From: Flavobacterium sp. N3904
GTDB taxonomy: Bacteria; Bacteroidota; Bacteroidia; Flavobacteriales; Flavobacteriaceae
Length of the DNA: 64,000 nt
Reading direction: 5' to 3'
NCBI RefSeq assembly: GCF_025947305.1
Contig: NZ_CP110009.1
Coordinates: forward strand, 3,079,501 to 3,143,500
Shown: piece by piece, positions 25,745 through 33,402 of the stretch
How the letters are laid out: the number at the start of each line of letters is the position of its first letter
Numbering within the stretch: the stretch's first letter is position 1
Notes under the pieces: generated by a model
Told to the model about the DNA's origin: nothing
The model's database searches: none
What the model saw: the letters and a program-made list of their open reading frames with translations, nothing else
Translations under genes and position numbers: made by a program

Positions 25745-26050
25745 TTATTCAGTCATTATATTTTTAATATCTTCAAACAAATCTTTCCAAGTTGGATTAA
25801 TTGAACGAATTAAATCATTTTTAGCTTTTCTTGAACCTGCCTTTATTTGTTTCTCTCTTGTTATTACATCTCCAATCAATTGAAATTGTTCATAATAAAC
25901 TAATATATTTACATTATATCGAGCGGAAAACGAAGCAGGATATTTTTTCTCTTTATGTTCTAAAATTCTTTGTGGTAGATTTGAAGTAACACCAGTATAG
26001 TCAACTGTCTGATATTTATTAGTAATAATATAAACAAATCCTGGCTTCAT
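25745..26050 (-). CDS. GIY-YIG nuclease-domain protein
   Basis: The 101 residues are a single GIY-YIG domain of the short UvrC-N/YhbQ-like type. The GIY part is GFVYIITN (4-11) and the YIG part DYTGVTSNLPQRILEHK with the catalytic Arg (near 28) and a Tyr/His on the helix. A Glu in REKQIKAGSRKAK is the likely metal ligand. There is no separate DNA-binding domain. Small proteins of this kind are often annotated as endonucleases, but activity is rarely shown. The gene is bordered on both sides by copies of the ACGAAGCAATC repeat, discussed in the findings. It is complete and in normal base composition. Confidence 0.9.
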   Translation of the reverse strand: MKPGFVYIITNKYQTVDYTGVTSNLPQRILEHKEKKYPASFSARYNVNILVYYEQFQLIGDVITREKQIKAGSRKAKNDLIRSINPTWKDLFEDIKNIMTE

Positions 26051-26080
26051 GTTTTTTCAGATATTTTCGTTTGATCTGTT

Positions 26081-26167
26081 ATTGAGTGGAACGAGGCAAT
26101 CTTAGTTTGTATTTTTATATACAGTATTTGCTTATGCTAGTGTGGTTGCTTCGTTCCTCGCAATGAC
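26081..26167. repeat. Inverted pair of the ACGAAGCAATC dispersed repeat
   Basis: ATTGAGTGGAACGAGGCAAT (26081-26100) and the opposite-strand copy GGTTGCTTCGTTCCTCGCAA (26144-26163) face each other across about 40 bp and can fold into a long imperfect hairpin. They lie 30 bp before the GIY-YIG gene and between it and the 3' end of mutS2. Confidence 0.72.
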
Positions 26168-26214
26168 TTATTGTTGTCTATTAATATATTAAACTGAAAT
26201 CTGCCAACTGAATA

Positions 26215-28380
26215 CTATTTTTTTCCATGTTCAACAAATTCCAATTCATCCAAACTCACTTTTGACGTAAACACGCCATAATTTACAACAGCTTTATTTT
26301 TTTCAATTTTATCAATGCTTCCCACTGATTTTCCATCCAGCATACGCACGCGATCTCCAACTTTTAGAATGACATTGGGTTTTACAATTACAGGTTTTAA
26401 TTTCTTCTCTTTCTTTTCTTTACGAATTTCCTCAACGACAACAGTAACTTCTTCAATAATTTTTTTTTTCTTCTGGATAATGGCTTTGGCCTCTTTGGGA
26501 GTGGCTTTTTTTCGTTTGGAGTTTTCTATTTCGATGATTTTCAAAAACTCGCCAATCAGGTCCTTCTTATTTTTATTGTTGAAATACTTTTCGGCAATAT
26601 CCTCTATTTTTTGACCAATGTAAATCGTCTTTTGATTACTGTCATACAATTCCTGATAGCTTTCTAGTTTTTGTTTGATTTTGACATTGATATCTTCCAT
26701 TTTCTTGCCTTCCTGACGCGCTTTGGTTTCTTCTTCTTTGAGCGTTTGAGAGGTTTTCTCCATTTTGGAACGTTCCTTTTGCAAGTTGGCAATTGTTTTA
26801 TCAAAACGAACCTTTCCAACCTCAATTTTTTTCTTGGCTCGATTGATTAAGCTATAAGGTATTCCGTTTTTTAAGGCGACTTCAAAAGTAAAAGAGCTTC
26901 CTGCTTGTCCCAAAGCCAATTTGTACATCGGTTCTAATGACTTTTCGTCAAACAACATGTTGGCATTGGTAGCACAAGGGAGTTCATTAGCAAGAATTTT
27001 TAGATTCGAATAATGCGTGGTTATTAATCCAAATGCTTCACGATGATAGAATTCTTCTAGGAAAATTTCGGCCAAAGCACCTCCCAATTCCGGATCCGAA
27101 CCTGTACCAAATTCATCAATAAGGAACATGGTTTTCTTGTTGCACTTTTTCAAAAAGTAGTTCATGTTCTTAAGGCGGTAACTATAAGTACTTAGATGGT
27201 TTTCAATAGATTGGTTGTCTCCAATGTCTGTCAGTATTCTGTCAAACAGAAACGTTTCACTGCGCTCGTGCACAGGAATCAACATACCCGATTGCAACAT
27301 CAATTGTAACAAACCAACCGTTTTCATCGAGATAGTTTTACCTCCGGCATTAGGTCCCGAAATAACTATTATTCTGTTTTCCTGACTCAATTCGATAGTT
27401 TGCGGATGGGTAACTTCCTTTTTCTGTTTATTGTTCAAATACAAAATAGGATGATAAGCATCTCTAAAATAAAGACGGCGTTCCTCGGTAATCGTTGGCA
27501 GAATTCCGTTGATTTTATTGGCGTATTTAGCTTTGGCTGCAATCACATCAATATCGCTCAGGAAATCCTGATACTGAATCAACAAAGGCAAAAAAGGACG
27601 AACCGCATTTGACAATTGCTTTAGGATTCTGGTAATTTCCTCTTTTTCCTCGTATTCTAAATTACTGAGTTCACGGGAATATTTAAGCGTATTTTCAGGC
27701 TCAATGTAAGCAATGCTCCCTGTTTTGGAACTTCCCAGAATAGAACCTTTTACTTTTCGTCTGTACATGGCTAATACAGCCAAAACACGGCGATTTTGTA
27801 CAAAACTCTCTTTTATATCGTCCAGATATCCCAAACTATTGTATTGTGTCAAAGCCGAGCCAAAACTTTGATTGACTTTTCCTCGAACCAAATTCATTTC
27901 ACGTCTTATTTCCAGTAGTCTGGGAGAAGCATTATCTTTTATTTCACCATATTTATCAACCACGGCGTCTACGAGCGTGATAATTTCTTTGGTGAGTTGA
28001 ATTCCGGAACTTTTGGCACAAAGATTCGGATAATAATCATTGAATTTATTTAAAAAGTTCAAAAGAACATTCGTTGTTTCGGATATTGTGGCAATTTTTC
28101 TAAATCCACCCACTTCGAGAAAACTGTCTTCGATGGCGAGAAATTTTATTTCGTAAGTGATGGCATCGAAGCCATGATTGGGAATAGCATTGTTGTTTTG
28201 GAATGAAGAGACATATTCTGAGGTTTGCAGCAATGAGGCCATCAAAGACTCTTTATCTCTAAAAGGGATTATCTCAAACGCTTTTTGTTTCCCAATATCG
28301 GTATTGCAAATTTCGGAAATCGTTTCGAGAACCGTAGGAAATTGTAAATCTTGAAGTGTTTTTTCGGTAATGGAGATCAT
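26215..28380 (-). CDS. MutS2-like ATPase lacking an Smr domain
   Basis: The 721 residues cover the MutS core (lever, clamp and ATPase). Walker A GPNAGGKTISMKT lies near 341-353, Walker B MFLIDEFGTGSDPELGGALA near 420 and the TTHY switch in GLITTHYSNLK. After the ATPase come a long coiled coil (about 530-600; EEETKARQEGKKMED) and a Lys-rich stretch. The tail is a KOW/SH3-like domain (LKVGDRVRMLDGKSVGSIDKIE). The usual C-terminal Smr nuclease domain is absent: the protein ends about where Smr would begin. MutS2 proteins act on recombination intermediates or, as in Bacillus, split collided ribosomes. A TATTTTTG -7 box lies 24 bp upstream. Confidence 0.93.
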   Translation of the reverse strand: MISITEKTLQDLQFPTVLETISEICNTDIGKQKAFEIIPFRDKESLMASLLQTSEYVSSFQNNNAIPNHGFDAITYEIKFLAIEDSFLEVGGFRKIATISETTNVLLNFLNKFNDYYPNLCAKSSGIQLTKEIITLVDAVVDKYGEIKDNASPRLLEIRREMNLVRGKVNQSFGSALTQYNSLGYLDDIKESFVQNRRVLAVLAMYRRKVKGSILGSSKTGSIAYIEPENTLKYSRELSNLEYEEKEEITRILKQLSNAVRPFLPLLIQYQDFLSDIDVIAAKAKYANKINGILPTITEERRLYFRDAYHPILYLNNKQKKEVTHPQTIELSQENRIIVISGPNAGGKTISMKTVGLLQLMLQSGMLIPVHERSETFLFDRILTDIGDNQSIENHLSTYSYRLKNMNYFLKKCNKKTMFLIDEFGTGSDPELGGALAEIFLEEFYHREAFGLITTHYSNLKILANELPCATNANMLFDEKSLEPMYKLALGQAGSSFTFEVALKNGIPYSLINRAKKKIEVGKVRFDKTIANLQKERSKMEKTSQTLKEEETKARQEGKKMEDINVKIKQKLESYQELYDSNQKTIYIGQKIEDIAEKYFNNKNKKDLIGEFLKIIEIENSKRKKATPKEAKAIIQKKKKIIEEVTVVVEEIRKEKKEKKLKPVIVKPNVILKVGDRVRMLDGKSVGSIDKIEKNKAVVNYGVFTSKVSLDELEFVEHGKK

Positions 28381-28403
28381 TATTATGCTTTAATTTTTCA
28401 ATA

Positions 28404-28411
28404 CAAAAATA
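28404..28411 (-). promoter_or_regulatory. Candidate -7 box for mutS2
   Basis: The minus strand reads TATTTTTG, matching TAnnTTTG, 23 bp before the start codon. Confidence 0.45.
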
Positions 28412-28439
28412 AGACTATTTTAAGAAAGAAACATAGGGT

Positions 28440-28557
28440 TATTTAACGGAGATTCGCAGAGAAAAAACCGTAGAGTTTCACTAAGAAACATAACGTTTTG
28501 TTTTGTTAATTTTGCGAATATCTTTCAAATCTTCGTGTATCTTTGTGAAATAACTTT
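28440..28557. repeat. GCAGAGATTCGC-type repeat with terminal inverted ends, copy 1
   Basis: The element begins GTTATTTAACGGAGATTCGC and ends with the inverse-related CGTGTATCTTTGTGAAATAA. The ends pair imperfectly over about 15 bp, and the inside holds TTTGCGAATATCTTT. It lies directly before ung and supplies a spurious upstream start to that gene. A related element lies between hisA and hisF at 47089-47173. Confidence 0.6.
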
Positions 28558-28561
28558 TGAT

Positions 28562-29239
28562 ATGCAAATCAACTTAAGTACTTCCTGGCAAACAATTTTA
28601 ACTGATGAAATAGAGAAACCTTATTTTCATGAATTAATGGAAACTGTTGAACAAGAATATCAAAATTCTATTTGTTTTCCTCCAAAAGAGTTGATTTTTT
28701 CGGCTTTTAATACTTGTTCTTTTGAAGATGTAAAAGTGGTTATTATCGGTCAAGATCCTTATCATGGCGATGGGGAAGCCAATGGTTTGTCCTTTTCGGT
28801 AAATGATTCGGTTAAAATTCCTCCATCATTGCGCAATATTTTCAGAGAAATAAATACCGATTTCGATTCTATTTTTATGCCGACTTCCGGTAATTTGGAA
28901 TTTTGGGCAAATCAAGGGGTTTTGCTTTTAAATGCTTCATTAACGGTTCGAAAAGATAACCCGAATAGCCATAAACGTCTCAAGTGGAATTTGTTTACAG
29001 ATGCTGTTATTCAAAAGATATCCGATGAAAAAGAGAATGTAGTTTTTATGCTTTGGGGAAGTTTTGCACAAAAAAAAGGAGCTAAAATTGATAGACAAAA
29101 ACATCTGATTTTAGAATCAGGGCATCCTTCGCCCATGAGTGCCAATCAGGGAAAATGGTTTGGCAATAAACATTTCAGTAAAGCTAATATGTATTTAGAA
29201 AAAAATAATATAAAACCAATTGATTGGTTGCCAGTATAG
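28562..29239 (+). CDS. ung: Uracil-DNA glycosylase, family 1
   Basis: Ung removes uracil from DNA, starting base-excision repair. The ATG at 28562 gives 225 residues, the normal size (MQINLSTSWQTILTDEIEKP); an upstream in-frame start at 28535 adds residues encoded by a dispersed repeat. Family motifs are complete: water-activating GQDPYHG (near 63-69), uracil-recognition LLLNASLTV, and the DNA-intercalation loop HPSPMSANQGKWFG carrying the catalytic His. The protein is cytoplasmic. It is convergent with the transglutaminase-like gene 7 bp away. No UGI or phage context. Confidence 0.97.
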   Translation: MQINLSTSWQTILTDEIEKPYFHELMETVEQEYQNSICFPPKELIFSAFNTCSFEDVKVVIIGQDPYHGDGEANGLSFSVNDSVKIPPSLRNIFREINTDFDSIFMPTSGNLEFWANQGVLLLNASLTVRKDNPNSHKRLKWNLFTDAVIQKISDEKENVVFMLWGSFAQKKGAKIDRQKHLILESGHPSPMSANQGKWFGNKHFSKANMYLEKNNIKPIDWLPV

Positions 29240-29246
29240 TTATAAT

Positions 29247-30179
29247 TTACTCCAATGTCAGCGCACCCAAAATTTCCTCGGAAAGAAATGGCCCTCCCGG
29301 ATATTTTGCAGTATAATCAAGGTTTAGCCACACTTGGTTGTGTTCGTCAATGTGGTAATTGATTTGTTTGTTTCGGCTTTCCTCGGCAAATAATACATTT
29401 TTGATTAGAAAATTTGCTTTTTCAAGGTCTTTCATACTTCCTATTAAAATTTCGGGATAAATATGTCCTTTGGTATGAATCAGTCTCGGAGTGCCGCCAA
29501 TTGATCGTATAGCGGCGGCCATCAAAATGGAATGATCATCACAGTCGCCCGAAAAATAGAGTAAGGATTCATGGGCTGTGGCGATGTAATCTCCGTTTTT
29601 GGGATCGTTTACATAATTCCAACGACTGTTTATTTCTTTGAATACGGCAAAACACTGTATTAGGTTTCGATACTCATAATATCCCTTTATATTTTTAAAA
29701 TGCTTAGTTGTAGCCATAATGGCAAAATTTCGCACTTTTGGATTCTCGTATTCGATTGCTTTTAAAATTTCATCTTTATTGGGAAATGGTAGTAATTTGG
29801 CAATTATAATATCCTGTGGATAAGGATTATTATTCATGGTGTACAACATCGAATTATAATCATCAAAAACCGAATTGAAGCTAAAATTACCAAATAAACT
29901 TCCATAAATAAGCACCAATAAATAGAGTGCCAAACAAACAATAATTATGGTTCTTAAGGTATATAAAGCATAATGAACAACTGTCAAAACAATAATAAAA
30001 AGCAATATGCGATCCAAATTAAAATACCAATTTGGATTGATTAAATTTTGATGAAGTACTATAAATAATGGAATCGTAATTAGGATACTTAAAAAAAAGA
30101 TAACAAAACTATCCCAAGGTTTTTTCAACTGAAACTTGGACTTTACGATGTTAAAATTAGTTTTATTAAGTTGTATCAT
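29247..30179 (-). CDS. Membrane protein with transglutaminase-like domain
   Basis: Three hydrophobic helices (about 25-45, 60-80 and 82-105) are followed by a soluble domain of about 200 residues. In it GDCDDHSILMAAAIRSIGG contains the probable catalytic Cys near 213, with His in IHTKGHIYPEI and Asp in LDYTAKYPGG completing a transglutaminase/papain-like triad. The start is either the ATG at 30188 or the one three codons later at 30179; both give the same protein otherwise. The topology would place the domain in the cytoplasm or periplasm depending on orientation, which I cannot decide. The family includes proteases and peptide-modifying enzymes. An AT-rich repeat lies upstream. Confidence 0.82.
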   Translation of the reverse strand: MIQLNKTNFNIVKSKFQLKKPWDSFVIFFLSILITIPLFIVLHQNLINPNWYFNLDRILLFIIVLTVVHYALYTLRTIIIVCLALYLLVLIYGSLFGNFSFNSVFDDYNSMLYTMNNNPYPQDIIIAKLLPFPNKDEILKAIEYENPKVRNFAIMATTKHFKNIKGYYEYRNLIQCFAVFKEINSRWNYVNDPKNGDYIATAHESLLYFSGDCDDHSILMAAAIRSIGGTPRLIHTKGHIYPEILIGSMKDLEKANFLIKNVLFAEESRNKQINYHIDEHNQVWLNLDYTAKYPGGPFLSEEILGALTLE

Positions 30180-30231
30180 AATACCCAAAAGTAGGGACTT
30201 GTATTGCTTTTTGTAAAAGTACTTTTTTTTT

Positions 30232-30308
30232 AAGAGTTTCTAAGATTCTTAGTGGCTAAGTTTCTTTTTTTTTAGTCTTAGAAACTAAGAATCTTAGTGA
30301 CTTAGTAA
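30232..30308. repeat. AGAAACTTAGC-type repeat, copy 3
   Basis: CTAAGATTCTTAGT (30240-30253) and its inverse ACTAAGAATCTTAG (30284-30297), with AGAAACTTAGC on the opposite strand, and a poly-T stretch between them, form an imperfect long hairpin. It separates two minus-strand genes, and may end the upstream transcript. Confidence 0.65.
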
Positions 30309-30314
30309 GTTTAC

Positions 30315-31439
30315 TTAAACATTAATATCCTTAAAATCATTCAAAATGGCATAACGTATCATATTGGTAAATGCTTCACTGTCTAATTTTGGAATTTCAA
30401 GAATTGAGTTTAGTAAAGTGGTATCGTATTCGTTGGGATTGGTAATAAAATAAGGCTTTAAATGTTTACCAATGCTTTCATAATACAATTTTTCGATGTT
30501 GTTTTTATACTTGAAATCAAGAGGATTTTTTATTAAAGTAAAATTAGTATAACCCACTTCTTTCATAATCAATTGCAAGCCTTTTACAATATTGAAGCTT
30601 TTGTCGTTTACAATATTCAATTGCTCGATGTCATCTCGTTCGAAAGTATTTACAATCACTCTGGCTACATAATCGACCGGAATAATATTTAGTCCAGTTT
30701 CTTCATTAATGATAAAACGAACATTTTCCTGTTCGCCTTTTCGTTGTGAAGTAAAGTGAAAGAATTTGGCCAAAAGATAAAAAACCATGTATTTTGGAAT
30801 GAAATAAGGGCTTTCGGTTCCCAACATTTTGCCTCCAATAACGCTCGGTCTTAAAATCTGGAATGGCAATCCCAATCTTTTGCATTCTTTGGCTATGAAA
30901 TTCTCAGAATGGAATTTGGCATCCTCATAAGCGTTACGATGCTCTGGAGTGAAATCTAGATTATGAAAATCATTGTCAATCAATCCACCTCGGATTCCGG
31001 ATGAAAATTCGGTCCCGATGTAAATGAATTTTTTGATAAAAGGATGAAATGTTTTGAATAGCGATTTGGTTATTTTGGCATTTTCGTCAAAAATTTTCTC
31101 TTTTAAGTTTTCATCAGTAGATAAATTAACGTAACCTGCGGAGTGGATAAAGTAAGCTCCTTTAATTTTTTCGGAAAAAGTATCCTTAAGATTCGCCAAA
31201 TCCGAATCGATGATTTCTATGAATTGATGCAGCTTTTCTAAACCTCTTTTTTGTAAAAGTAAAGGAGTATAATCGCTAGTCAAAAGCTCATTAATACGGT
31301 CAAAAGCACTAACTTTCCCTTTGTTTCTCGCAATAATGAAAAGCTTTCCGTTTTTGTTTTCGTTGATAAAAAGCTCCAGAATGTCATACATAATATGCGA
31401 TCCTAAAACACCAGTAGCTCCTGTAAGTATTATTTTCAT
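30315..31439 (-). CDS. NAD(P)-dependent SDR protein of the thioester reductase-like type
   Basis: The start at 31437-31439 gives MKIILTGATGVLGSHIMYD with the Rossmann GxxGxxG motif at residues about 7-13; an in-frame ATG at 31454 would push the motif inward. Later LKDTFSEKIKGAYFIHSAGYVNLS, IYIGTEFSSG and the catalytic YxxxK in NAYEDAKFHSENF fit the extended short-chain dehydrogenase family, and LRPSVIGG with a long C-terminal region matches the thioester reductase/male-sterility branch (NAD_binding_4). These enzymes reduce activated fatty acyl groups or epimerise sugars. The 374-residue protein has no carrier domain, so the substrate is unknown. It is probably cytoplasmic. Confidence 0.85.
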   Translation of the reverse strand: MKIILTGATGVLGSHIMYDILELFINENKNGKLFIIARNKGKVSAFDRINELLTSDYTPLLLQKRGLEKLHQFIEIIDSDLANLKDTFSEKIKGAYFIHSAGYVNLSTDENLKEKIFDENAKITKSLFKTFHPFIKKFIYIGTEFSSGIRGGLIDNDFHNLDFTPEHRNAYEDAKFHSENFIAKECKRLGLPFQILRPSVIGGKMLGTESPYFIPKYMVFYLLAKFFHFTSQRKGEQENVRFIINEETGLNIIPVDYVARVIVNTFERDDIEQLNIVNDKSFNIVKGLQLIMKEVGYTNFTLIKNPLDFKYKNNIEKLYYESIGKHLKPYFITNPNEYDTTLLNSILEIPKLDSEAFTNMIRYAILNDFKDINV

Positions 31440-31527
31440 TGACAAATTTTTCAAACCGTAAAGATAGTTTTAAAAAAAGGAATGTGGATGTTAAAAAAAA
31501 GACTTAAAAAGGAACTTTGTTTTTATT

Positions 31528-32085
31528 CTATTGAGACAAAAAAACAATACATTGCTCACGAATAGCCCACAATTGGTCGAAAGTACTTGTAGCATTTGAA
31601 TTGGATAACCATTTTTTGAAAAAATTTTGATGATATTCAATTTTGAATTTTCCCACTTGAAAAGGTTCAATTTCAATTTCTTCCAATAGATCTTTTTCTA
31701 TTTTTGCAAAATTCGATTTAGGAGTAGTACAGTCAATTCGAATGTTATTAATTTTCAAATAACAATGGGCTTCTGGTATGAAATCAATGTTATTGTCGGT
31801 TAAGATTTTGCCAATCTTGGTATTGGTTTCGTTCATTTTATAAATTCCAATAATGAGTTTGACGTTTGGAATTGAATTTTGATTGGCGACTTCTTTTAGA
31901 AATGCGTGTTTGGAACTGCAAGTTCCTTTGTTTTCTTTTAAAACCAAAGACAAATCGTTACGATTGGTATTTCGACCGTAGGGAATATTTTTTACATAAA
32001 TCAATAAATCTTCCCAAGTATCAATTCCTAAATTTTGAATTTGTTGGGTTAATGTATCCGAAGATGTGAAAACTATTTTAGTCAT
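31528..32085 (-). CDS. Transglutaminase-like (papain-fold) hypothetical protein
   Basis: I do not recognise a named family, but the residues fit the transglutaminase-like core: Cys56 in KGTCSSKHAFL, His107 in PEAHCYLKI and Asp118 in IRIDCT, with spacing usual for that triad. The N-terminal 50 residues include a Trp- and Tyr-containing helix (DTWEDLLIYVKNIPYG), also common before the catalytic Cys. The 185-residue protein has no signal or membrane helix. It is followed by the SDR gene and preceded by a small membrane protein gene and udp on the same strand. Activity is inferred, not shown. It could instead be a non-catalytic relative. Confidence 0.75.
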   Translation of the reverse strand: MTKIVFTSSDTLTQQIQNLGIDTWEDLLIYVKNIPYGRNTNRNDLSLVLKENKGTCSSKHAFLKEVANQNSIPNVKLIIGIYKMNETNTKIGKILTDNNIDFIPEAHCYLKINNIRIDCTTPKSNFAKIEKDLLEEIEIEPFQVGKFKIEYHQNFFKKWLSNSNATSTFDQLWAIREQCIVFLSQ

Positions 32086-32159
32086 TTATACTGCCTTTAA
32101 ATCTCAAGCAACAATTCTGAAACCATTGGGGTCTAACTACTCTTAAAAAACATATTTTT

Positions 32160-32420
32160 TTATTTATAATTTTCCATTAATACTATTGTTAAAATAAAAA
32201 CAATCACTCCCAAAAAAAGGTTTTTGTTTTGACCAGTAAAGCCATTTTTATCAATTTTATTATTTTGATTGTATATGTAATATTCTAAATCTGCTGAGTA
32301 TTTTTTAATATATAAAATATTATAAGCTAGAAAAAGTAACCATCTTGTGATAGCTCCAATCCCTAAAAAAAATCTTTTTTGGATTCCAAAAATAAAATGC
32401 AGTATTAAATGTATTATCAT
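32160..32420 (-). CDS. Small two-helix membrane protein, 86 aa
   Basis: Hydrophobic segments at about 1-36 (IHLILHFIFGIQKRFFLGIG and LLFLAYNILYI) and 66-82 (NLFLGVIVFILTIVLM) flank a polar middle with two Lys/Asn-rich loops. The ATG lies 10 bp after the stop codon of uridine phosphorylase on the same strand, so it is probably cotranscribed. No family is recognised. The frame is not competed by another gene, and composition fits the neighbours. The existence of the gene is likely, the function unknown. Confidence 0.65.
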   Translation of the reverse strand: MIIHLILHFIFGIQKRFFLGIGAITRWLLFLAYNILYIKKYSADLEYYIYNQNNKIDKNGFTGQNKNLFLGVIVFILTIVLMENYK

Positions 32421-32430
32421 AATTGGAAAC

Positions 32431-33300
32431 CTATTTACTCAACTTCTCCAAAGTATATTCTATCAATTCATCCACCGCCTTGTAAGGATCGCTGCTGAAA
32501 GTTCCATTGGCACGATTGGCAATAATGGCATTTAGTGACAGCGCCTGATGTCCCAAAAGTGCGGAAAGCCCATAAATGGCTGAAGTTTCCATCTCGAGAT
32601 TGGTAATTCTTGTTCCATTAAAAAGGAAATTATCCATTTTGGAATTTAATATAGGGTCTTGAATATTTAAACGCAAAACACGTCCTTGAGGTCCATAAAA
32701 ACCACCTGCAGTTGCCGTGATTCCTTTGTGCATTTTTTCGCTTTCTATTCTTTTTTCTAATACCGAAGAACAAGGAATAACAACAGGTCTTCCTTTTCGC
32801 AAGTCCCAATTGGTGTGTTCAATAAATGCATCTTCCATTTCAAGATTTGAAACAGCATCAACCAAATAGGAGCGAAGCATATTGTCGAGTCCCAAACCAA
32901 ATTGAGCCATCACAAAACTATCCACGGGGATATTTGCGTGCAAAGAACCCGAAGTTCCTATTCGGATAATATTTAAGGAAGTCAGTTTTTCTTTTGGTTT
33001 TCTGGTTTCCAAATCAATATTGACAAGCGCATCCAGCTCATTGATGACAATATCTATATTATCAGGGCCAATTCCAGTAGACATCACCGTTAGACGCTTG
33101 CCTTTATAAATTCCTGTTTGGGTTTTGAATTCTCTTTTTTGGGTAGAAAATTCAATGGAATCAAAATGTTTGGTGATTTTTGCCACTCGATCTTGATCAC
33201 CCACAAAAATAATATCGTGAGCGATATGTTCGGGTTTCAAATTAAGGTGATACACACTCCCGTCAGGATTGAGTATTAATTCAGATTGTTGAATAGCCAT
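32431..33300 (-). CDS. udp: Nucleoside phosphorylase, uridine phosphorylase-like
   Basis: This enzyme splits uridine (or another nucleoside) with phosphate into base and ribose-1-phosphate for pyrimidine salvage. The 289 residues match the PNP_UDP superfamily: DIIFVGDQDRVAKI (phosphate contacts), TVMSTGIGPDNIDIVINEL, IRIGTSGSLHANIPVDSFV, and ITNLEMETSAIYGLSALLG with the ribose-binding EMETSA. Flavobacterial homologues are longer than E. coli Udp (253), as here. The protein is cytoplasmic. The small membrane protein gene follows it by 10 bp. A long palindromic repeat lies upstream. Confidence 0.92.
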   Translation of the reverse strand: MAIQQSELILNPDGSVYHLNLKPEHIAHDIIFVGDQDRVAKITKHFDSIEFSTQKREFKTQTGIYKGKRLTVMSTGIGPDNIDIVINELDALVNIDLETRKPKEKLTSLNIIRIGTSGSLHANIPVDSFVMAQFGLGLDNMLRSYLVDAVSNLEMEDAFIEHTNWDLRKGRPVVIPCSSVLEKRIESEKMHKGITATAGGFYGPQGRVLRLNIQDPILNSKMDNFLFNGTRITNLEMETSAIYGLSALLGHQALSLNAIIANRANGTFSSDPYKAVDELIEYTLEKLSK

Positions 33301-33341
33301 TATTTGTTTAAAGTTTGATTTTTATTTAAAGTTAATTTTTT

Positions 33342-33390
33342 GTTTAAAGTTTAAAGTTGTTCAACGGTTCAACAACTTTAAACTTTAAAC
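33342..33390. repeat. Perfect 20-bp palindromic repeat, AAACTTTAAAC type
   Basis: Positions 33342-33361 and 33371-33390 are perfect inverted repeats of 20 bp around a 9-nt loop (CAACGGTTC). The arms contain tandem GTTTAAA and the end TTGTT. It lies between the SUI1-type gene and udp, 13 bp after the SUI1 stop. No T-run follows on the minus strand, so it is not a normal terminator, although a 20-bp stem could still affect RNA stability. Confidence 0.78.
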
Positions 33391-33402
33391 CCTAAACTTT
33401 TT

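Noticed and set aside
28535..28561. Upstream in-frame start for ung
   Set aside because: The extra residues are encoded by a dispersed repeat and do not match the Ung family; the ATG at 28562 gives the normal length.
30315..31439. Member of the type III PKS pathway (thioester reductase releasing an acyl chain)
   Set aside because: It lies 25 kb from the cluster with no carrier gene nearby, so a shared pathway cannot be supported.
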